Assembly (NCBI GenBank): GCA_902465605.1
Contig: CABQNT010000008.1
Span: 1-64,000 of the forward strand
DNA from: Prevotella sp902465605
Lineage (GTDB): Bacteria > Bacteroidota > Bacteroidia > Bacteroidales > Bacteroidaceae
DNA length: 64,000 nucleotides
Direction of reading: 5' to 3'
The notes below the pieces were generated by a model. It worked only from the letters and a program-made list of their open reading frames with translations. It was not told the origin of the DNA and did not search any database. Positions 10,201 to 19,300 of this stretch are shown one piece after another (the stretch's first letter is position 1; each line of letters starts with the position of its first letter). The translations under genes were made by a program, and so were the position numbers.

Positions 10201-10301
10201 CAACAAATTATAAAGCTGGCTATGGAAACAGTAGCTGGTCGTTTGGTAGAAGCTATCCATATACAAGGACCTTGTCTTTTGGTGTACAAGCTGTATTCTA
10301 A
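7020..10301 (+). CDS. SusC/RagA-family TonB-linked outer-membrane transporter (second copy)
   Basis: The 1093-residue protein has the same architecture as the first SusC: signal peptide, regulatory-like domain (42-108), EVVVVGYGTQKK (117-128), plug with SPLILVDNVEVP and IETISVLKDASS, then the barrel with GDVKYKDLDKNGKI. The first ~140 residues are almost identical to the upstream paralogue. From ANLTGAV onward the proteins diverge strongly, so the two systems probably import different ligands through a shared TonB/plug-entry module. susD lies 19 bases downstream. The substrate cannot be assigned from sequence. Confidence 0.95.
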   Translation: MKTKNYLCAILTVAGSAFASQPMLASASDLNLPGVMMQQQAVRGVVTDAHGEPIVGATIVVVGKTTGAITDANGRFTLSVEAGTQLKISYVGYKTVTLRASDNMQVKLEEDAGQLSEVVVVGYGTQKKANLTGAVANVDVKEAIASRPITDVGKALQGVTPGLTITNKIGGVGTESTIKLRGSIGSLNASSGTSPLILVDNVEVPSLNLVNPDDIETISVLKDASSASIYGTRAAWGVILITTKQGAANDKVRVSYSNNFAWNTPTVMPKLASASDNADYIWRIMQSEKLTQKSNIGYTIDQYAIKKIKEWEQKYGGMSQDALGEMQEGRDFEIVNGKTYFYRSFDPVKEFTHKWTPQQNHSLSITGGNKNTQYNISLSCLGQKGVMKFNTDKYDRYTLHSNITTAITKWWKVRTNILLTRSKNEEPYRFTSGQYDAWFYLLRWPRWYPYADYKGKPFRSAVTDIKNGNRESVTSTYVRANLGTELNPMKNLSVNFDYTFSYANDAQKRNGGTVYAYNMFATSPFNSFEQIYSSYHDAVTQNSMYTTQHIFKGYVTYQFNLLDKHNFKLMGGFDAEKRESLGHHSKRQGLISQDLPEIALASGDQYSFERGSSYHTHFAAAGFFGRINYDYMQRYLFELNARYDGSSRFPVGKKFAFFPSASAGWRMSEEKFMHWASPVLSNLKLRGSWGTIGNQDVAPYSFMSVMAMNYSGWVVGGKNMASLNTPSVISPTLTWERVTTLDFGVDAAFFDNDLKFTFDWYRRVTSDMHTAGEALPATFGAKVPKVNYGELTGTGFELGASYQHLFKNGLGISLGATLSHVTEEITKFNAQDRNIYGNYQGKRLGEIWGYTSDRLFQKDDFDENGKLKKGIATQALFESGNFKFEPGDVKYKDLDKNGKITYGKNTVEDHGDLSVIGNELPNFEYSFNLGASYKGLDVSLFFQGVGKRDYWPTGAVGIAGGGSGYMDAAFDHQMDYWTPEHTDAFYPRPVNMAWTSNGKSYLRQTRFLEDMSYLRCKNITVGYTLPAKWVQKAYFQSFRIYFSGENLFEFDNMKLPLDPESTNYKAGYGNSSWSFGRSYPYTRTLSFGVQAVF

Positions 10302-10320
10302 CTCTTAAAAAGCAAATAAT

Positions 10321-12102
10321 ATGAAAAAGCAAATATTTGGATTGGGACTATTCCTGATATCCATTACATTCACATCATGTAATGATTTTCTGACCTTGGA
10401 TCCACTGGATACCGTGAGCTATTCTCCGGAGTTTTGGGATAAAGAGTCGAACATTCGGTTGTCGACATTAGATTTTTATACCACTTATTTCCCTGGATAT
10501 AGGTCGGGATGGTCGCGTGCTGATTGGTTTACCCAAACCAATGTAGCCGACTGGACAGACGACATAGCACAATTGAAAGCAACATTCTTTACAAAGGTCG
10601 CACCGGTATCAACGAATGGTTCTGGTTGGAACTTTGATAATGTTCGTGCGTTAAACCTGCAAATAAATAGCATAGAAAAGTCGGCCTTGAACGATGAAGC
10701 TAAGAAGCACTGGTTGGGCGTAAGTAGATTGTTGCGAGGTATGGAGTATGCTTCGTTAGTTGAAAAATTTGGAGACGTTCCTTATTATGCAGATACGATA
10801 GCGCAAAATAATTATAATACACTTTACAAAGCACGGGATCCGCGTACGGTGGTAATGGATAAAGTGTTAGATGATTTCAATTTTGCGGTTGAAAATATTC
10901 GCGTGTCTGATGGCAAGGCCGGATTGACTATCAACAAAGATGTAGCGAGAGCGTTTGCGTCGCGCTTCATGTTGTTTGAGGGCACATGGCAAAAATATCG
11001 GGAAAAGAATAACGAAGCTGCAAAAAAATACTTGATAGCTGCGAAGAATTTTGCAGAGTCCATTATGAACGAGGGCAAATATAAATTGTGTAATAATTAT
11101 AAAGACTTGACCACGTCTATGGATCTCGCCGGTAATCCGGAAGTCATTATGTACCGTGCTTATGTTGAGTCTATTGTAACACACAGTTTGATGGCGTTCC
11201 AAAACACTGAACACGAGGAAAGTGCACCTTCAAAATCCTTGATCGACGCCTATCTAACCAAGAACGGTCTTCCTATATGTCAAAGTGGTAACAATATGTT
11301 TAAGGGCGATAAATGGTTCTATGACGAAATCGCTGATCGTGACCCTCGCCTGTATGCCAATATTGATACGACGGGAATTTTTTTGACGGGTGTTGTAGAT
11401 GTTTGGGCTGTTTCTGGATATTTTGGCAACCGCTTTGTAAACGAATCGCTAAAATACTTGCCTGGAGGTAGAAGCAGCACTTGCATTACGGATGCTCCTG
11501 TTATGAAATACAATGAAGTGTTAATGAATTATATTGAGGCGGCTGCCGAGTTGTCTACTTTGGGCGCATACAATTTGACGCAAAATGATTTTGATAAAAC
11601 GATAAATGTTTTAAGAGATCGGCCGAGTACCTCTATGCCTCATGTAACTTTAGATGGTGGGCAATTGAAGGTAAACGGTGTTGTCATCAACGATCCTAAA
11701 CGCGACCAAGATGTTTCGCAATTGTTGTGGGAGATACGTCGTGAGCGGAGAGTTGAACTGGTCTTCGAAGGAATCAGGTTCAATGACTTGCGCCGTTGGA
11801 GTAAACTTAATTATGCTGACATGAGTCTGAATCCCGATTTGAATAAAGGGGCATGGGTAGATAAAGATAGATATGTACAATGGTATAATGCCAAATATCC
11901 GAATAAGAAACCGTTGACTGTTGAGAATTTGAAAGGCGTTCATTTAGCTGGAGGCGGAAACAGCGGGTACATTTTACCAATCAAAGATGCGGGGAAAATG
12001 CGCACTTATTCAGAGAAAGACTACTTGTATCCTTTGCCCAAGGACCAAATCACATTGTATGAGTCTCGCGGATTTAAGCTTCCACAGAATCCTGGTTGGT
12101 AG
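10321..12102 (+). CDS. SusD/RagB-family nutrient-binding outer-membrane lipoprotein (second pair)
   Basis: The 593-residue protein carries a lipoprotein signal (FTSC, Cys20) followed by NDFLTLDPLDT. It retains FGDVPYYADT (about 148-157), the LLWEIRRERRVELVFEGIRF segment (about 467-486) and a C-terminal FKLPQNPGW ending, all typical of SusD. It should form the lid of the second SusC. Overall similarity to the first SusD is limited to these family landmarks, in contrast with the near-identical SusC N-termini, so the homogenised tract does not extend to the lipoproteins. A strong terminator follows at 12153. Confidence 0.95.
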   Translation: MKKQIFGLGLFLISITFTSCNDFLTLDPLDTVSYSPEFWDKESNIRLSTLDFYTTYFPGYRSGWSRADWFTQTNVADWTDDIAQLKATFFTKVAPVSTNGSGWNFDNVRALNLQINSIEKSALNDEAKKHWLGVSRLLRGMEYASLVEKFGDVPYYADTIAQNNYNTLYKARDPRTVVMDKVLDDFNFAVENIRVSDGKAGLTINKDVARAFASRFMLFEGTWQKYREKNNEAAKKYLIAAKNFAESIMNEGKYKLCNNYKDLTTSMDLAGNPEVIMYRAYVESIVTHSLMAFQNTEHEESAPSKSLIDAYLTKNGLPICQSGNNMFKGDKWFYDEIADRDPRLYANIDTTGIFLTGVVDVWAVSGYFGNRFVNESLKYLPGGRSSTCITDAPVMKYNEVLMNYIEAAAELSTLGAYNLTQNDFDKTINVLRDRPSTSMPHVTLDGGQLKVNGVVINDPKRDQDVSQLLWEIRRERRVELVFEGIRFNDLRRWSKLNYADMSLNPDLNKGAWVDKDRYVQWYNAKYPNKKPLTVENLKGVHLAGGGNSGYILPIKDAGKMRTYSEKDYLYPLPKDQITLYESRGFKLPQNPGW

Positions 12103-12152
12103 ACATGAGTCCGACAAAGAGATTTTAAGCTTATTGCATTAGTCTTTAACAT

Positions 12153-12217
12153 AACCACTTACCATTCTGTTCAAGTAAATATGAATCGTTAGAATGGTGA
12201 GTGGTTTTTAATTTTAT
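12153..12217 (+). terminator. Intrinsic terminator after the second susCD pair
   Basis: A 16-bp stem (12153-12168 with 12191-12206, one wobble pair) and a 22-nt loop are followed by TTTAATTTTAT. It is placed 50 bases after the susD stop. Confidence 0.85.
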
Positions 12218-12373
12218 ATCATCTATAGGGGAACCTGACAACTTACAATTGTTTGTAATTAGTTTTCATCAACTCAATGACGACCAATGACATATATGCT
12301 ACTCTCTTAGTAGTGCTTAACTCGAACTGGGATATTATTATCCAATTTCACCAAAGCTTTCGAATGTAAAACG
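12218..12373. other. Intergenic spacer without a supported feature
   Basis: Together with the flanking terminators this forms a gene-free stretch of about 320 bases between susD and tRNA-Pro. It is AT-rich, and I see no ORF, promoter or RNA gene in it. Confidence 0.5.
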
Positions 12374-12413
12374 GAAAAGAAAAAAGAGCTGTAATCAATG
12401 ATTACAGCTCTTT
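12374..12413 (-). terminator. Intrinsic terminator of tRNA-Pro
   Basis: A perfect 14-bp stem around a 3-base loop (12383-12413) is followed on the minus strand by a T-rich run (12374-12382). It begins 10 bases past the 3' end of the tRNA. Confidence 0.9.
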
Positions 12414-12422
12414 ATCTAAATG

Positions 12423-12495
12423 TCGGGATTACTGGACTCGAACCAGCGACCTCGCGCCCCCCAGACGTGTGCGCTACCAACTGCGCCAAATCCCG
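12423..12495 (-). tRNA. tRNA-Pro (anticodon GGG)
   Basis: The cloverleaf has a perfect 7-bp acceptor stem CGGGATT/AATCCCG, D-arm GCGC...GCGC, anticodon loop CTGGGGG giving GGG, T-arm GCTGG-TTCGAGT-CCAGT and discriminator A. The 3' CCA is not encoded. The anticodon stem CACGT/GCGCG has one A-C mismatch at positions 28-42. Confidence 0.93.
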
Positions 12496-12616
12496 ATCAT
12501 TTTCTAAAAGTGCTGCAAAGATAGTGACTTCGTGGCATATCTGCAAATTTATGTTTCCTTTTTTTGTTTTAAAATGTTTAATTTACATGGATTCATGTAG
12601 ATATCGTTTAAAAGCG

Positions 12617-12648
12617 TTTGCCTTCACTCATTTTTTTTAGTAACTTTG
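12617..12648 (+). promoter_or_regulatory. Promoter of the M43-aroA-porWX gene run
   Basis: TTTG (12617-12620), a 20-base spacer and TAACTTTG (12641-12648) match the Bacteroidetes consensus. The TTG inside the -7 box at 12646 is therefore not the start codon, and the ATG at 12673 fits a leader of about 15-20 nt. Confidence 0.8.
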
Positions 12649-12672
12649 CATGAATCAATAGAGATTATTTTC

Positions 12673-13821
12673 ATGCAACGATATACATATATTTTTCTGT
12701 TGTTTTGCTTCACGTTTTTTTCTTGTAGTCAAGATGATGGGCTGGAGCGGAAAACGCAGAATGTGGTAGTGGATGAGGACGATGACGATACGCAGACGAC
12801 AATTGATGATGAATATGTCTATCGGCTGCCCATCATCTTCCACGTTTTGTACCAGAATGCTGAAGATGCTACACAATATGTCCCTGTTTCACGTTTGCAA
12901 GCCATTGTGAGGAACGTCAATGAGTTGTTTCAGGGTGATGTCTATGGGAAGAGTGAGCGCATACGCGTGCATTTCTTTCTGGCACAATATGATGAATCAG
13001 GCAAGAAACTGATAACCCCTGGAGTGGAATATGTGAAATATACCGACGCTTATCCCATCAATCCCAAAGAGTTTATGAATAACAATTCGGGAAAGAATGT
13101 CAAGTATATCTGGGACCCCAATGAATACATCAATGTGATGCTGTATCATTTCACGAAAGACAAAGATGGACAGACTTTGGGCGTTAGTCACTTACCGTAT
13201 GTGTCGAAGAGTGATTCTACCATCTCTGGTCTTGAATCTGTTAATCGAAAGTATTTGAGCAAGCGCAACTTGAACTATGCTTATTGCTCTTCTATTAACA
13301 GCGCTTACATCAATTCAGAGTCCACCCGCTATGTCTTAAACGACAAAGGGCGTAGAGGATATCAATATGTTTCCACTGATGTCAACGTGACCTTGGCGCA
13401 CGAATTGGGTCACTACTTGGGACTGTATCACACGTTTTCAGAGAACAAGGCTCATGGAGGTTATGAAGCTGTTGATGATTGTCATGACTCTGACCATTGC
13501 AAGGATACACCTTCCTATAATAAGGTAGCGTATGACAGCTGGTTGAATGACTATTTGAAGAATGCTCCCAGCAAGAATATCGATATCAAAGAACTGGTGA
13601 AGAGAGAAAATTGCGAAGGACAACAGTTTGAATCAACTAACATCATGGACTATGCCATAGGATATGGTTTTTACTTGTCACCCGACCAAAAGCATCGTAT
13701 TCGTCAGGTATTATATTATAGTCCGTTGATTCCAGGCCCAAAGAAAAACAGGTCAACCAGCCGAGCTGCCAAGGAGGAGAGTGACGAGGTATTAGACCTG
13801 CCCATACAAACAATTAACTAA
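12673..13821 (+). CDS. Zinc metalloprotease lipoprotein, M43-like metzincin (BF0631 type)
   Basis: The 382-residue protein starts at ATG 12673 (MQRYTYIF), because the upstream in-frame TTG is inside the -7 promoter box. A lipobox FFSC (Cys18) predicts membrane anchoring. The metzincin zinc motif HELGHYLGLYH is at residues 243-253 and the Met-turn NIMDY at about 323-327, as in M43 pappalysin/cytophagalysin-like peptidases. Cysteines around CHDSDHC and NCEG are typical of the subgroup. The closest family I know is the Bacteroidales zinc-dependent metalloproteinase lipoprotein group named after BF0631. It likely cleaves proteins at the cell surface; the substrate is unknown. aroA begins 8 bases after its stop, so it leads the transcript. 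Confidence 0.88.
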   Translation: MQRYTYIFLLFCFTFFSCSQDDGLERKTQNVVVDEDDDDTQTTIDDEYVYRLPIIFHVLYQNAEDATQYVPVSRLQAIVRNVNELFQGDVYGKSERIRVHFFLAQYDESGKKLITPGVEYVKYTDAYPINPKEFMNNNSGKNVKYIWDPNEYINVMLYHFTKDKDGQTLGVSHLPYVSKSDSTISGLESVNRKYLSKRNLNYAYCSSINSAYINSESTRYVLNDKGRRGYQYVSTDVNVTLAHELGHYLGLYHTFSENKAHGGYEAVDDCHDSDHCKDTPSYNKVAYDSWLNDYLKNAPSKNIDIKELVKRENCEGQQFESTNIMDYAIGYGFYLSPDQKHRIRQVLYYSPLIPGPKKNRSTSRAAKEESDEVLDLPIQTIN

Positions 13822-13829
13822 CGGTAAAG

Positions 13830-15098
13830 ATGACACAATATGAAATCACGGCACCCAGCCGTTTCAACCATACCATCAAGTTGCCTGCATCTAAAAGTGT
13901 GAGCAACAGGGCATTGATTATCAATGCTCTTTTGGGTGGAAAGATTAGTCCCGAGAATCTCTCTGATTGCGATGACACGCAAGTTGTCATTGACGCACTC
14001 AAGGACATGCCGCGGGTGATAGATGTCAAGGCGGCTGGTACAGCCATGCGATTCCTGACGGCTTACTTAGCTGTCCGAGGAGGAGAGCATGTCATCACGG
14101 GAACTGAACGGATGAAACATCGCCCTATTGGGCCGTTGGTAGATGCTTTACGCTATTTTGGTGCGGATATTGAATATACCGAACAAGAAGGTTTTCCGCC
14201 ACTATGCATTAAAGGAAAACCTTTAAAAGGCGGTTATCTGGAGATGCCAGGCGATGTCAGTTCGCAATACATTTCGGCCTTGTTGATGATTGGACCCGTG
14301 TTGAAGGATGGACTTGAAATGAAACTGACGGGAACTTTGGCGTCGCGTTCCTATATCGATCTGACGCTATGGACCATGCAGCAGTTCGGTGCAGAGGCTG
14401 AATGGAGCGACATTGACACGCTTGCCGTTAAGCCCACTCCCTATCAACCGCACGAATATTACATAGAGAGTGATTGGAGTGCTGCTTCGTATTGGTATGA
14501 AATTCTGGCCTTGTCCAGACATCGTGACAATACGTTCATGTTGAAAGGACTTACCGATGGATCGAAGCAAGGCGATTCTGTGGCGCGATATCTTTTCTCC
14601 CTGCTCAGCGTCAAGACTACTGTAGAAAATGGTGACGACCCACGTACGGGAGGCATTCGTATCACGCGAAATGTCAGGACGCTGCCGAAATTGGAATACG
14701 ATTTCATCAATTCGCCTGATTTGGCACAGACATTCGCAGTATGCTGTGCGGTACTCGATATTCCGTTTCTGTTTACAGGCTTGTCTTCTTTGCTGATCAA
14801 AGAAACGAATCGCATTGAGGCTTTGAAGACTGAGTTGCGCAAGTTGGGATATGTCATCAAGGATCAAAACGGCAGCGAGCTCTTCTGGGATGGTGAAAAA
14901 TGCGAACCTACTTTTGAACCCATCGATACATACGAAGACCATCGCATGGCCATGGCCTTCGCACCAGCAGCGATTAAGTTCCCTGGTTTGCGCATCAATC
15001 ATCCGGAAGTCGTATCAAAGTCTTACCCGCATTTTTGGGATGACATGCGTCATGCGGGTTTTCAGGTAAAGGAAATCAATACGGTTCATCATATTTAG
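13830..15098 (+). CDS. aroA: 3-phosphoshikimate 1-carboxyvinyltransferase (EPSP synthase)
   Basis: The 422-residue enzyme joins shikimate-3-phosphate with phosphoenolpyruvate in the sixth step of the shikimate pathway. It has the N-terminal substrate loop LPASKSVSNRAL (residues ~18-29), GTAMRFLTA, RPIGPLVDAL, GDVSSQYISALLM, the SPDLAQTFA segment with the catalytic Asp, KETNRIEALKTEL with the catalytic Glu, and EDHRMAMAFA near the C-terminus. Length is normal. It sits between a protease lipoprotein and a small membrane protein with gaps of 8 and 5 bases, so it is co-transcribed with genes unrelated to aromatic synthesis. Confidence 0.97.
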   Translation: MTQYEITAPSRFNHTIKLPASKSVSNRALIINALLGGKISPENLSDCDDTQVVIDALKDMPRVIDVKAAGTAMRFLTAYLAVRGGEHVITGTERMKHRPIGPLVDALRYFGADIEYTEQEGFPPLCIKGKPLKGGYLEMPGDVSSQYISALLMIGPVLKDGLEMKLTGTLASRSYIDLTLWTMQQFGAEAEWSDIDTLAVKPTPYQPHEYYIESDWSAASYWYEILALSRHRDNTFMLKGLTDGSKQGDSVARYLFSLLSVKTTVENGDDPRTGGIRITRNVRTLPKLEYDFINSPDLAQTFAVCCAVLDIPFLFTGLSSLLIKETNRIEALKTELRKLGYVIKDQNGSELFWDGEKCEPTFEPIDTYEDHRMAMAFAPAAIKFPGLRINHPEVVSKSYPHFWDDMRHAGFQVKEINTVHHI

Positions 15099-15103
15099 CC
15101 ATT

Positions 15104-15493
15104 ATGACAGTTATACTTATCCTATTAGGTTTAATCCTGCTGGCCGCACTTTTTGGTATCTTTGCAACTAAACGTGGTGAGGACAAAGAACCAGTTCACA
15201 TGCCAACCAGTTCATGTGCCACCTGCAATGGCGTTGACGAGATGTGTGAGCAAGTGTGTATGATGGAGGCTGCAACGAAAGATATCGAATACTTTGATGA
15301 CGAAGAACTGGACCGCTTTCAAGGAAAACCGTCCGATCAGTTCACAGATGAGGAGGCCAATGAATTTGCCGAAGTGCTGTACTCCATGAAGCAAGAGGAA
15401 GTGAAGGATTGGAACAGAAGTCTCATATTGCGGGGCATCCACCTTCCTAACCAACTGAAGGATGAGGTCATCATGCTTATTTCTAATCAATAG
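15104..15493 (+). CDS. Small single-pass membrane protein with a four-cysteine cluster, function unknown
   Basis: The 129-residue protein has one N-terminal hydrophobic segment (about residues 2-21, VILILLGLILLAALFGIF) and a short basic stretch. A cysteine cluster SSCATCNGVDEMCEQVC follows at about residues 38-54, then an acidic helix-rich tail (DDEELDRF, DEEANEFAEVLY). CxxC plus CxxxC could bind a metal ion or a redox centre, but no known domain is recognised. It lies 5 bases after aroA and 2 bases before a metal ABC permease, so a role in metal handling is an inference from context only. Confidence 0.7.
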   Translation: MTVILILLGLILLAALFGIFATKRGEDKEPVHMPTSSCATCNGVDEMCEQVCMMEAATKDIEYFDDEELDRFQGKPSDQFTDEEANEFAEVLYSMKQEEVKDWNRSLILRGIHLPNQLKDEVIMLISNQ

Positions 15494-15495
15494 CC

Positions 15496-16326
15496 ATGAA
15501 CATTCTGCATTATACGTTTTTTCAAAACGCCCTGTTAGGTTCACTTTTGGCCAGTATCGTGTGTGGTTTCATCGGTACTTACATTGTGACGCGCCGACTG
15601 GTGTTCATCAGTGGCGGTATCACGCATGCGTCTTTTGGTGGAATTGGCCTGGGGGTGTTCTTGGGTTTCAATCCTATTGTGTCGGCCATGCTGTTCGCCA
15701 TCTTCAGTGCATGCGGCATTCAGTGGATGTCACATCGTAGTGATGCGCGTGAAGATTCTGCCATTGCCCTGTTCTGGACCTTCGGTATGAGCGTGGGTAT
15801 CATCTGTTGTTTTTTGACACCGGGATTCATGCCCGACCTTCCCTCATTCCTTTTTGGTAACATATTAACTATTTCCCATGGTGATTTGTTGTTGCTCGCC
15901 ATACTTTCTTTGTTGTTGCTCGTCATATTCACATTGCTCTTTCGTCCTATCTTGAGCGTAGCCTTCGATGCATGTTTTGCCCGTTCGCAAAAGCTCCCCG
16001 TGTCGGCCATCGAATACATGATGATGATATTGATCGCCATGACCATCGTATCCACCCTCCGTATGGTTGGAGTTGTCTTGGCCATCAGTTTGTTGACCAT
16101 TCCACAGATGACAGCCAATCTGTTTACATATAGTTACAAACGAATCATTGCATACAGCATTTTGGTGGGGTGGGTGGATTGTTTGTTGGGTTTGACGTTC
16201 GGTTATATGCTGAACATCCCATCTGGAGCAGCCATCATTTTCGTCAGTATCCTTATTTATGTCTTGTTAAAGGCAATAAAAGTCCTTATATTCAAGTTTA
16301 ACCAACGTGAGGTCTCACCATCTTAA
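15496..16326 (+). CDS. Metal (zinc/manganese-type) ABC transporter permease, ABC-3 family
   Basis: The 276-residue integral membrane protein has about eight hydrophobic segments and the ABC-3 family landmarks: LLGSLLASIVCGFIGTYIV at the N-terminus, GGITHASFGGIGLGVFLG (about residues 37-54) and LLTIPQMTANLF before the last helices. This family forms the channel of ZnuABC, MntABC and TroABC-type importers. No ATPase or binding-protein gene is adjacent. The only matching partners in the window are at 43781-45371. The gene overlaps the GTG start of porW by 20 bases, so the two are translationally linked. Metal preference cannot be read from sequence. Confidence 0.9.
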   Translation: MNILHYTFFQNALLGSLLASIVCGFIGTYIVTRRLVFISGGITHASFGGIGLGVFLGFNPIVSAMLFAIFSACGIQWMSHRSDAREDSAIALFWTFGMSVGIICCFLTPGFMPDLPSFLFGNILTISHGDLLLLAILSLLLLVIFTLLFRPILSVAFDACFARSQKLPVSAIEYMMMILIAMTIVSTLRMVGVVLAISLLTIPQMTANLFTYSYKRIIAYSILVGWVDCLLGLTFGYMLNIPSGAAIIFVSILIYVLLKAIKVLIFKFNQREVSPS

Positions 16327-19300
16327 AAATATCACTTTGGCTGTGCCTTTGATAGCTTTATTGTTGTCATTGGCAGGTTGCTCTACGCAGAAAAACACTG
16401 CCAAGAGTAGATGGTGGCATTCGTTTACCGCTCGGTACAACATCTATTACAATGGTTCGGTGGCCTATATTGATGGCTCTTTGGAGAAAGAGAATGGGCA
16501 TCGAGACAACTTTACCGAAATGCTTCCTCTCTATCCTGTTGGAAATAAGAAGAGCCGTGAGCTTGGTAAGGCTAACTTTGAGCGCGCCATTGAGAAATCT
16601 CAGAAGGCAATCAAGTTGCATAGCATCAAGCGTAGGCCTGAGTGGAATCCAGGAAAGCGAAAGACAGCGAAAGATCGTGAGTGGCTGAGTCGGAAAGAAT
16701 ACAATCCTTTTTTATGGAAAGCGTGGATGCTCATGGGGCGTTCGCAATTCCATTCGGGTGCTTTTGATGAGGCTGCATCAACCTTTTCATACATGAGTCG
16801 TCTGTATCAGTCGCAACCTTCCATCTATGGTCGTGCACGAGCCTGGCTTGCCAAAAGCTATATTGAGCAAGATTGGCTGTACGATGCCGAAGACGTCATT
16901 CGCAACATGCAGCGCGATTCCATTCACTGGCAGGCGCAAAAAGAATGGGATTATACCTATGTCGACTATTATCTACACACGAAGGAGTACGATAAAGCCA
17001 TTCCTTATCTCCGCAAAGTCATCAAACATGAGATGCGTCGAAAGCAGAAAGCCCGCCAGTGGTTTCTGTTAGGGCAACTCTATGAGGCCGTTGGAAACAA
17101 GGAACAGGCTTACAAGTCATACCAGCGAGTACTCAGACAGCATCCCCCTTACGAGGTTGAGTTCAACGCTCGTGTTGCCATGACCGAGGTGATGGCGGGT
17201 ACACAAGCCAAGAAGATGATTGCCAAACTGCGTCGAATGGCGGTCAACGAAAATAATAAGGACTATCTGGATCAGGTTTATTATGCCATTGGCAATATCT
17301 ATTTGGCTAAGAAAGATACCCTCCAAGCTATCGATGCGTATGAGAAAGGGAACAAAGGTGCTACCCGCAGCGGCATTGAAAAAGGTGTATTACTGCTGAA
17401 ACTTGGTGATCTTTATTGGGAACGTGAGAAATATAACGATGCTCAACGGTGTTATGGCGAAGCGATTGGATTGTTGGATAAAGAGCGTGAAGATTATGAA
17501 GAGCTGTCTTATCGCTCGAAAGTTCTTGACGAACTTGTGCCTTACACCGATGCTGTTGTGTTGCAAGATTCCCTGCAAGCCTTGGCCAAACTGCCTGAAC
17601 CAAAACTTTATGCAGCTATCGACCGTGTCATTGATGCGTTGAAAAAGAAAGAAAAAGAAGAGGCTGATCGCCTGGCTGAGCAGAATGGTCAAAACATGAT
17701 GGCCGGAGGGGATGACAGTTATTTCGACAACCAACGAACCACTCCTTACCGACCACCCACGCCAACCCCTCAAAAACAAGGTGATGGCCAATGGTATTTT
17801 TATAATCAAATGGCTGTTAACCAAGGCAAGACCGCTTTTGAACGACTGTGGGGAAAGCGTGAAAACGTTGACAATTGGCAACGAACTAATAAAACCGTGG
17901 TGTCGTTTGGCGATACAAACCAGATGACAGAATCACAACTCGATTCCCTACAACAAGCAGAAGCGGTGACAGATTCACTCAGTCAGGTTCCCGATAGTGT
18001 CCAGAACGACCCGCACAAGCGTGCATACTATTTGGCGCAGATACCGTTTACTGCCGAACAAGTGGCGGCCAGCAATCTCCAAATCATGGATGGATTATTT
18101 CATTCGGGTGTCATCTTCAAGGATAAACTGGACAATTTGAAGTTGAGTGAGAAGGCTTTGCGGCGGCTGGTTGATGGCTATCCTTCCTACGAGCATATCG
18201 ATGAAGCTTATTATCACCTGTTCCTGTTGTACTCAAGGCTGGGGCAGTCGGGTGTTGCCGCTCGCTACATACAGCTGCTCAAGGCACAACATCCGAAAAG
18301 TGAGTGGACCATTCTTCTCACCGACCCTCATTTCCGTGAGAACGCGCAGTTTGGTGTTCAGATCGAGGATTCACTCTATGCGGCCACCTACAATGCATTC
18401 AAGGCCGATCGCTACGATGAGGTGCGCAGCAATACGCATCTTTCTTCAACCCGCTTCCCATTGGGTGCAAACCGTGACAAATTCCTTTTCATCGGAGGTT
18501 TAAGTAAGTTGAACAATAGTGATGCTGACGGTTGCTTGGCCGATATGCGGAAGCTGGTGGAACAATTCCCCGAGAGTAGCCTCAGCAACATGGCTGGCAT
18601 GATTATCAATGGCGTACAGGCTGGCAGACGATTGCATGGTGGTAAATTTGACATGGGCGAGGTGTGGTCGCGGCGTTCGGCGGTGTTGAGTGATAGTGAC
18701 TCCATTGCAGCCCGTCAGTTCAGTAACGAACGAAACACGGAGTTCACGTTCATGCTCGTCTATCATCCTGATTCTGTTCAAGAGAATCAATTGCTCTACC
18801 AGGTGGCCAAGTACAATTTTACTCGTTATGTGGTACGCAATTTTGATGTTACCATAGATGAAGATGCTGGTTTGCACTTGATGAAGATAGCTGGCTTCCG
18901 TAATTTTGACGAGGCTTTGCAGTATGCTCGTGCGTTCCATCGCCAAAACAACCTCACTTCTCTCGTAGGTAAGGCGCGTTCGTTTGTCATCAGCGATGCC
19001 AATCTTCAATTGCTGGGCACCACATTCAGCTATGATGATTATGACCGATATTATAACAAGCACTTTGCACCTTTGAAGATTAGTACGTTCCAGCTGCTCA
19101 CAGAACCGGCTGAAGTACCTACCGAGCCGCAGCGCAAACCATCGGTTGAAGAGATAGACCACCTGCTGGATGATGGCACCTTTATAGACAACGGCCTCGA
19201 AATTGAGCCGATAGATCGTGGAACCCTCATTGTTCCGCAAGAGGATGAAACGAAGCAAAATGAACAGGGCGGCACGGTGATTCCTACTGAAACACCCTTG

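Noticed and set aside
12398..12640. 80-codon ORF containing TGLEPATSRPPDV
   Set aside because: It runs across the tRNA-Pro gene in antisense; the phrase is the familiar spurious translation of a tRNA complement.
14367..15002. 211-codon minus-strand ORF
   Set aside because: Antisense to aroA, which is clearly real.
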